Source: Bacteroidales bacterium
GTDB lineage: Bacteria; Bacteroidota; Bacteroidia; Bacteroidales; P3
Direction of reading: 5' to 3'
Length of the DNA stretch: 64,000 nucleotides
NCBI GenBank assembly: GCA_017479385.1
Contig: JAFVCE010000017.1
Coordinates: 248,001 to 312,000, forward strand
Of the stretch, positions 58,738 through 64,000 are shown in pieces (the first letter of the stretch is position 1; the number at the start of each line of letters is the position of its first letter). The translations under genes were made by a program, and so were the position numbers. A model generated the notes under the pieces. That model worked only from the letters and a program-made list of their open reading frames with translations. It was not told the origin of the DNA and ran no database searches.

Positions 58738-60579
58738 ATGTCACAAAACCAGATTGTTACAAAAGAGGATATAGTAGTCCGCTTTGCAGGCGATTCGGGC
58801 GACGGAATGCAGCTTTCGGGCACTTTGTTCTCCGACGCCTCGGCTTTGACCGGCAACGACATAGCAACTTTCCCCGACTATCCAGCCGAAATTCGTGCTC
58901 CGCACAACACCATTGCAGGCGTGAGCGGATACCAGGTACATGTGGGTAACCACATCTACAGTTCGGGCGACAAGTGCGACATCCTCGTGGCAATGAACCC
59001 CGCCTCGTTCAAGAGCAACCTAAAATGGGCCAAGAAAGGCGCCATGGTGATTGTGGATATCGACACTTTCACCGACGAGGCTATGGAGAAGGCTGGCTAC
59101 GCCGCCGACCCCTTCACCGATGAGATGGAGCGCGCCTACACCATTGTCAAGGCCCCCATCAGCTCATTCACCGCCAAAATTGGCGAGCAGCATGGCATCG
59201 ACAAGAAGACCACCGACAAGAGCCGCAATATGTTTGCACTCGGCATCATCTTCTACGTCACCCACAAGTCGCTCGACCACACTTTTGCCTACCTCGAACG
59301 CAAATTCGCCAAGAAACCCGAAATCGTGGCCCTGAACAAGGCCGTGCTCACCGAGGGTTACGAGTATGCCGACAAACTCGAGGTGATGCACTCGCACATT
59401 GTCGAGGTGGCCAAGGCCGACAGTATGCCCAAAGGCCGCTATCGCAACATCACCGGCAACGTGGCCACCGCTTGGGGTCTGCTCGCAGCCAGCGAAAAGA
59501 GCGGCCGCCAACTCTTCTTGGGGTCGTATCCTATCACCCCCGCTACCGAAGTGATGGTCGAACTGGCCAAACACAAAAGCCTTGGCGCCCGCGTGTTCCA
59601 AGCCGAAGACGAAATTGCCGGTATCTGCTCTGCCATCGGCGCCAGCTATGCCGGCGCTCTGGCTTGCACCTCAACCTCTGGCCCCGGCCTCTCGCTCAAG
59701 AGCGAAGCCCTCGGCTTGGCCGTTATGACCGAACTGCCTTTGGTCGTGGTCGACGTTCAACGTGGCGGCCCCTCGACCGGCTTGCCCACCAAGACCGAGC
59801 AGAGCGACCTGGCCCAAGCCCTCTACGGCCGCAACGGCGAGGCCCCCCTCGTGGTCGTTGCAGCCTCGAGCTCGGCCAACTGCTTCTACTGGGCTTTCAA
59901 CGCCGCCAAGATAGCTCTCGAGCACATGACCCCCGTCATCCTGCTCACCGACGGCTACCTCGGCAACGGCAGCCAGCTGTTCCGCATACCCAAGATGGCC
60001 GATATGCCCGAAATCAAGCCGCGTTTGGCCACTCCTAACGACCCAGACTATCGCCCCTTCCGCCGCGACCCCGAGACCTACGCCCGCCAGTGGGCACTGC
60101 CCGGCATGGAAGGCCTCAGCCACCGCGTGGGCGGCCTCGAAAAATGCCCCGACGGCCCCTTGAGCACCGACCCCGAAAACCACGCCCTTATGGTCTACAA
60201 CCGCCAGGAAAAGGTGAACCGCGTGGCCAACTACATACCCGAACAGGAAGTCACCGGCTGCCCCGACGCCGACCTCCTCGTCGTGGGTTGGGGTGGCACT
60301 GCCGGCGCCCTCACCCTCGCTGTCGAAGAGATGAACAACGAAGGTAAGAAGGTGGCCTACACCCACTTCAACTACATCTGCCCCCTGCCCAAGAACACTG
60401 GCGAGCTGCTGCGCCGCTACAAAAAAATCGTGGTCTGCGAACTCAACAACGGACAGTTTGCCGGCTACCTGCGCACCCAGTTCCCCGAATGCCCAATGAC
60501 CCAATACAACAAAATTATGGGCCTCCCGTTCGAAGTGGGCGAACTCAAAGAACACTTCACCAAATTGCTGAGTTGTTGA
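58738..60579 (+). CDS. korA: 2-oxoacid:ferredoxin oxidoreductase, fused gamma-alpha subunit
   Basis: 613 residues. The N-terminal ~190 residues are the gamma domain (VVRFAGDSGDGMQLSG, DILVAMNPASF). The alpha domain starts near residue 235 (GNVATAWGLLAASEKSG, LGSYPITPATEVM) and the C-terminal part has DLLVVGWGGTAGALTLAVEE. This gamma-alpha order is that of the KorA type, 2-oxoglutarate:ferredoxin oxidoreductase, an anaerobe substitute for the dehydrogenase complex; a pyruvate-type enzyme is possible. The partner subunit KorB follows 88 bp later. It needs ferredoxin and CoA and works with TPP bound on KorB. Confidence 0.92.
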   Translation: MSQNQIVTKEDIVVRFAGDSGDGMQLSGTLFSDASALTGNDIATFPDYPAEIRAPHNTIAGVSGYQVHVGNHIYSSGDKCDILVAMNPASFKSNLKWAKKGAMVIVDIDTFTDEAMEKAGYAADPFTDEMERAYTIVKAPISSFTAKIGEQHGIDKKTTDKSRNMFALGIIFYVTHKSLDHTFAYLERKFAKKPEIVALNKAVLTEGYEYADKLEVMHSHIVEVAKADSMPKGRYRNITGNVATAWGLLAASEKSGRQLFLGSYPITPATEVMVELAKHKSLGARVFQAEDEIAGICSAIGASYAGALACTSTSGPGLSLKSEALGLAVMTELPLVVVDVQRGGPSTGLPTKTEQSDLAQALYGRNGEAPLVVVAASSSANCFYWAFNAAKIALEHMTPVILLTDGYLGNGSQLFRIPKMADMPEIKPRLATPNDPDYRPFRRDPETYARQWALPGMEGLSHRVGGLEKCPDGPLSTDPENHALMVYNRQEKVNRVANYIPEQEVTGCPDADLLVVGWGGTAGALTLAVEEMNNEGKKVAYTHFNYICPLPKNTGELLRRYKKIVVCELNNGQFAGYLRTQFPECPMTQYNKIMGLPFEVGELKEHFTKLLSC

Positions 60580-60667
60580 TTGTTGAACTGTTGCACCGAC
60601 ACTGAAACAATCGATTAATAAAACAATCAAACAGTTTAAACAATTAAACAATAAAACAAAAAACATC

Positions 60668-61699
60668 ATGGCAGAAAGACATTTCGTCCCCAACACGGAC
60701 AAGGAATATACAAAAGCTGACTTCACCAGCGACCAAATGGTTAAATGGTGTCCCGGCTGTGGCGACCACGCCATCCTCGCCGCCCTGCTGGCCACATTCC
60801 CCAAAACCCACCACAAAAAAGAGAACATCTGCATGGTTAGCGGCATCGGCTGCTCGAGCCGTATACCCTACTATGTAGACACCTATGGCTTCCACTCCAT
60901 CCACGGCCGCGCTTGCGCCATTGCCACCGGAGTGAAGCTGGCCAACCCCGCCCTCAGCGTGTGGGTCAACATGGGCGACGGCGACTCTATGGCCATCGGC
61001 GGCAACCACCTAATCCACGCCATCCGCCGCAACCAGGACCTCAACATCACCATCTTCAACAACGAGATTTACGGCCTCACCAAAGGCCAATACAGCCCCA
61101 CCACAAAGTTCGGCCAAGTAACCAAAACCTCGCCCTACGGCACTATAGACTACCCCTTCAACCCGGGCGAACTGGTCATGGGCGCACAAGGCACCTTCTT
61201 TGCTCGCACACTCGACTGCGTGCCCCAACTCTCGACCGAATGTATGACCCGCGCCGCCCAACACGACGGCACCAGCGTCGTCGAAGTGCTCCAAAACTGC
61301 GTCATCTTTAACGACAAAACCCACGCCGCCATCACCGACCGCGCCGTGCGCGACGACCGCACCATCGTCCTCGAACATGGCAAACCCATGCTCTTCGGCA
61401 AAAACAAGGACAAAGGCCTCCGCTTCAACGGCCGCCAGCTCGAAGCCGTCACCATCGGCCAAGACGGCATTACCATCGACGACATCATGATTCACCACGA
61501 AGATACCGAAGATGCCGGTATCCACATGATGCTCGCCCGCATGGGTGGCGACCTCCCAGTGGCCCTCGGCGTTATCCGCAACGTCAAGAAAACCTCCTAC
61601 ACCCAACTCTACGAGGACCAAATGGACGAACAAAAACAAAAAGGCAAATACCTCACCATGGACGAACTGCTCAACAGCGGCGATACCTGGGAAGTTTAA
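60668..61699 (+). CDS. korB: 2-oxoacid:ferredoxin oxidoreductase, beta subunit
   Basis: 343 residues. The TPP site is GDGDSMAIGG with the following NN pair (NITIFNNEIYGLTKGQ), and the 4Fe-4S cluster cysteines are seen in WCPGCGDHA and GIGCSSR. It catalyses the decarboxylation and radical step, passing electrons to ferredoxin. The order korA-korB is usual. A 88-bp gap with an inverted repeat separates it from korA, and a strong terminator follows. It is not fused to a ferredoxin domain. Confidence 0.95.
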   Translation: MAERHFVPNTDKEYTKADFTSDQMVKWCPGCGDHAILAALLATFPKTHHKKENICMVSGIGCSSRIPYYVDTYGFHSIHGRACAIATGVKLANPALSVWVNMGDGDSMAIGGNHLIHAIRRNQDLNITIFNNEIYGLTKGQYSPTTKFGQVTKTSPYGTIDYPFNPGELVMGAQGTFFARTLDCVPQLSTECMTRAAQHDGTSVVEVLQNCVIFNDKTHAAITDRAVRDDRTIVLEHGKPMLFGKNKDKGLRFNGRQLEAVTIGQDGITIDDIMIHHEDTEDAGIHMMLARMGGDLPVALGVIRNVKKTSYTQLYEDQMDEQKQKGKYLTMDELLNSGDTWEV

Positions 61700-61718
61700 G
61701 CCAACCAACACCCCATCC

Positions 61719-61756
61719 AACCGCGTTGGCAGCCAGGGCTGCCAACGCGGTTTTTT
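61719..61756 (+). terminator. Intrinsic terminator of korA-korB
   Basis: Perfect 14-bp stem AACCGCGTTGGCAG/CTGCCAACGCGGTT with a 6-nt loop, followed by TTTTTT. Confidence 0.93.
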
Positions 61757-61783
61757 CATCAAAAAAGGGTTAGATTGCACCCT

Positions 61784-61879
61784 CATAAACGTCTGAAAAT
61801 CAAGCCCAAGGTCGTATTAAAGAGGGGTTAAGGTCGTATTGAGGTCGAACAGCACTTGATACTGAGGCACTTACAACTC
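61784..61879 (+). repeat. Dispersed 3'-end repeat, copy E
   Basis: GGTCGTATT occurs twice (61810-61818 and 61832-61840) and GAGGTCGAACA follows (61841-61851). The arms are degenerate (ATAAACGTCTGAAAATCAA and TTGATACTGAGGCACTTA). It starts 28 bp after the korB terminator. Confidence 0.8.
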
Positions 61880-61956
61880 GAAAAAAAGCCCTCCTCGGGG
61901 CGACTCCGCCTCGAGTTCTCCCCCTCCATCATCCCTCTTTTGGAGGTGCTGTAGGG

Positions 61957-62784
61957 TTAATCGCAAAGCACATAAAGGTCATCTCTCGGGTTGAGCAACA
62001 ACACCGGAACACCTTGGGGGTTGACCACCAGCTGGCGCTCCTGCGTACCAACAATGAGGTCGGCCACGTCGCGCTCGCGCGGGTCGGTGGCGAGGCTGAT
62101 AATCATATCGGGCCGCGCCTGGGCAACCACGTCGAGGTCGATGCGCGCCCCACGACCGCTCAACTCGCACATACTGAACCCTATGCCGAGCGAAGTGAAC
62201 ATTTTTTTAAGAAACACCATATTGTTACGCCAACGTTGGCGCAACCCCTCGTCGCGATAGTCGCGGTAACACACCTCGACCTCGCTGTGGTTGAACCGAG
62301 CCATATACGACGCCCACAGCAACTTCTCTTTGCTCTCGCGCCGGTGGTCTACGCTTAGCGACACGTGGCGCAAAGTGTTCTCAACCCCGAGCGGCTGCTG
62401 AACCACGAGGTAAGCCACCTTGCACTCGGCAAAACCGACAAGCATAGTGGCAGGGTTCAGAGGGCTGCGGCGCGGTGCTTTGGGGTCGACCGCCGTCACC
62501 ACAATCACCGCGCCGAGCAGCGTCGGCAAGTCGGTCACCACCTGGCGCGTGGCCCCTTTGAGCACCATGTAGGGCAGCGAGGCTCGACTCATAGCCTGTT
62601 CCGCCTCCTCGGCCGAAGGGCCATCGAGCGCGGGGTCGACAATGTGGAGGGCTATAAGCCCCTTGTCTAAAGCCTTTGCTATGCGCTGCGCGAAGCTCAT
62701 CACCACCTCGGCACGAGCAATATCGGCCACGTTGGCAATAACAAACTGGTCTCGCTTGGGCTTGGATGGTTGGGTGCTCGGCAT
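61957..62784 (-). CDS. Universal stress protein-like, two-domain
   Basis: 275 residues. Two halves each resemble a USP/adenine-nucleotide alpha hydrolase-like fold: first VIANVADIARAEVVMSFAQRIAKAL and LIALHIVDP (about 14-52), then LRHVSLSVDHRRESKEKLLWASYMA (about 137-163), with VVAQARPDMIISLATDP and VPVLLLNPRDDL at the end. The GxxGxxxxS ATP-loop of canonical UspA is not clear in either half, so ATP binding is doubtful. It starts 3 bp after the stop of a T9SS type B cargo gene, so they form one transcript. Its role is unknown; stress or signalling is a family-based guess. Confidence 0.7.
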   Translation of the reverse strand: MPSTQPSKPKRDQFVIANVADIARAEVVMSFAQRIAKALDKGLIALHIVDPALDGPSAEEAEQAMSRASLPYMVLKGATRQVVTDLPTLLGAVIVVTAVDPKAPRRSPLNPATMLVGFAECKVAYLVVQQPLGVENTLRHVSLSVDHRRESKEKLLWASYMARFNHSEVEVCYRDYRDEGLRQRWRNNMVFLKKMFTSLGIGFSMCELSGRGARIDLDVVAQARPDMIISLATDPRERDVADLIVGTQERQLVVNPQGVPVLLLNPRDDLYVLCD

Positions 62785-62787
62785 GGG

Positions 62788-64000
62788 TCAACGAATTAGG
62801 GTTATGTCGCCCTTGAACGAGTTGGTGAGGCCCGCCTCGCAGGTGATGGTACAAGTATAGGTGTATACGCCCGGCAGGCACCAATTGTCGTGGTAACGGC
62901 CGTCCCAACACTCGTTTATGTCGTGGCTCTCATAAACCTTCTCGCCCCAACGGGTAAAGATGGCAATATAGAACGAGGTGATATACTCGCCGTTGAAGCA
63001 AAGGCGGTCATTGCGGCCATCGCTGTTTGGCGTAAAGGCATTGGGAATTACAAAGTTAGGGGCGCCGCAAACCACCTCGGTTCCGCGCAGACACACCGTA
63101 TCGAAGGCAGTGCAGCCATCGGCCGAAGTAACGGTCACGGTGTATACGGTAACCGAGTCGGTGGGTGTGGCCACAGGCGACTGGACGGTGGGATTATTGA
63201 GCGACGTAGCCGGACTCCATAGGTAGGTCGCGCCCGAAATGTCGGTAGCGTGCAAGCGCGTCGAGGTGCCAAGAAACAGGTTGTAACTGTCGGCCCAAGC
63301 GCGCAGGCCGTCGAGGTCGTGGCTGCGACGAATGGTAACAGCATGGGTGTAGGGACAATTATTCGTATCGGTCAGCGTCACCTCGTAGTTTCCGGGGCAA
63401 AGGTTGGCCAACATGGTGTCGTTAGTAATGCCGTCCCAAACGTGGAACCAACCCAAACACGAGTCGGAGCAGAGCACACTGTTAGACTCCTTGTCGAAAT
63501 GAGTCACAGGTGGTTGCGGAACTGTTATGGTTCTATTCAGACGGCAATTGCCATTTTCCAACTCGACAATATGCACACTGCCCGAGGCGAGGCCGGCAAA
63601 GAGGGTATCGGTCGTTGCAAGACCATCGAAAGTTATGGCCGAGCCAACGCCGTCGTCGGTGAGGTGGAGCGCAATCTCGCCATCCATATTGCTCGGGCAG
63701 GAAGGGGCTTTGGCGATGATGGTATCGACCAAAGCCACGAAGTTGACGCGGAACGTATCGGTCTGACTACAGCCCGAAGCCACACTTGTGCGCAGCACAT
63801 AGGTGCCTGTAGTGGTAACCCACGGGTTGGCCACCGAGGGGTCGCTCACTGAGCCCCCAGTCCACGCATAGGCGCAGCCTGTGAGCGGTTTCGAACCCAG
63901 TTGCAGCGCGCTGCCGCTACATGCTATGAGTTCTTCGTGCGAATATGCCAAACTGCCGAGAACGGTAACTTCGTGCATGACAGTGTCGGCAGTGGTGCAG
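62788..64000 (-). CDS. T9SS type B cargo with PKD/Ig-like domains, C-terminal part
   Basis: The gene is open at the right edge; 404 codons plus a partial codon are visible, and no start can be named because the frame stays open past the ATG at 63976-63978. The visible part has a Cys-rich Ig/SprB-like pattern (CSGSALQLGSKPLTGCAYAW, GTYVLRTSVASGC, GNYEVTLTDTNNCPYTHAVTI, TYLWSPATSLNNPTVQSPVATPTDSVTVYTVTVT), followed by the CHU_C type B sorting domain (FVIPNAFTPNSDGRNDR, IAIFTRWGEKVYES, ECWDGRYHDNW, FKGDITLIR). SprB-type adhesins and gliding-associated proteins look like this. It should be secreted by the type IX system. It is followed by a universal-stress-like gene after 3 bp. Confidence 0.88.
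   Translation of the reverse strand, partial: CTTADTVMHEVTVLGSLAYSHEELIACSGSALQLGSKPLTGCAYAWTGGSVSDPSVANPWVTTTGTYVLRTSVASGCSQTDTFRVNFVALVDTIIAKAPSCPSNMDGEIALHLTDDGVGSAITFDGLATTDTLFAGLASGSVHIVELENGNCRLNRTITVPQPPVTHFDKESNSVLCSDSCLGWFHVWDGITNDTMLANLCPGNYEVTLTDTNNCPYTHAVTIRRSHDLDGLRAWADSYNLFLGTSTRLHATDISGATYLWSPATSLNNPTVQSPVATPTDSVTVYTVTVTSADGCTAFDTVCLRGTEVVCGAPNFVIPNAFTPNSDGRNDRLCFNGEYITSFYIAIFTRWGEKVYESHDINECWDGRYHDNWCLPGVYTYTCTITCEAGLTNSFKGDITLIR

Noticed and set aside
14899..61879. CRISPR array for the dispersed GGTCGTATT repeat
   Set aside because: Copies are kilobases apart, with no spacers of constant length and no cas genes.

Overview
The window looks like a chromosomal segment of a Bacteroidota bacterium, most probably order Bacteroidales. 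The evidence is the promoter class (many copies of the -7 box TAnnTTTG, often with TTTG about 19 bp upstream), three proteins with type IX secretion (T9SS) sorting domains, a long NusB, a Rho with a large N-terminal insertion, Bacteroidota-type alpha-2-macroglobulin, DUF1573 and YbbR proteins, and a Kdo synthase pointing to a Gram-negative envelope. It is a housekeeping and envelope region. I see no phage, integron, insertion sequence or CRISPR array. The only clearly accessory module is a small toxin-antitoxin pair.

Layout: 1-10.4 kb is a long minus-strand run, leuS-nusB-DUF1573-yajC-ybbR-coaE-GH3/beta-lactamase-DnaJ-SpoU methyltransferase, most genes overlapping or nearly touching, with kdsA leaving the left edge. 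At 10.4-15 kb a GroES-like gene diverges from a plus-strand run rdgB-bifunctional nuclease-punA-BASS transporter-HAD phosphatase. At 15-23 kb lie two minus-strand envelope operons (OmpA-like/T9SS type A/tcdA, and MORN/lipoprotein/S9 peptidase). At 23-28 kb truA-prmA-topB diverges from gcvT. At 28-37 kb are a large alpha-2-macroglobulin, a D-Ala-D-Ala dipeptidase and a YgiQ radical SAM protein. At 37-43 kb are pruA, a def/ruvX/lipoprotein group behind a CAU tRNA, ilvE, the toxin-antitoxin pair and gcvH. At 43-50 kb are rho-ltaE and sppA-M20 dipeptidase. At 49.7-55.2 kb are a deoxyhypusine-synthase-like gene with a structured leader, gpx, the SRP RNA gene, a ZIP transporter, prfB, comB and a PAP2 phosphatase. 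At 55.4-58.5 kb a minus run holds an aldo/keto reductase, trmO, an ECF sigma factor and a membrane-anchored T9SS-domain protein. At 58.7-61.7 kb are korA-korB, and at 62-64 kb a universal-stress-like gene behind a truncated T9SS type B protein.

The parts most worth a second look are: (1) a dispersed repeat of about 90-115 bp, seven copies, all at gene 3' ends, with inverted arms and a core of 11-bp tandem units, plus a related segment inside coaE; (2) an ECF sigma factor paired with a protein that has an anti-sigma-like N-terminus, one membrane span and a T9SS type B sorting domain; (3) a riboswitch-like three-helix leader ahead of the deoxyhypusine-synthase-like gene; (4) back-to-back promoters whose spacing seems to follow the DNA helical repeat.
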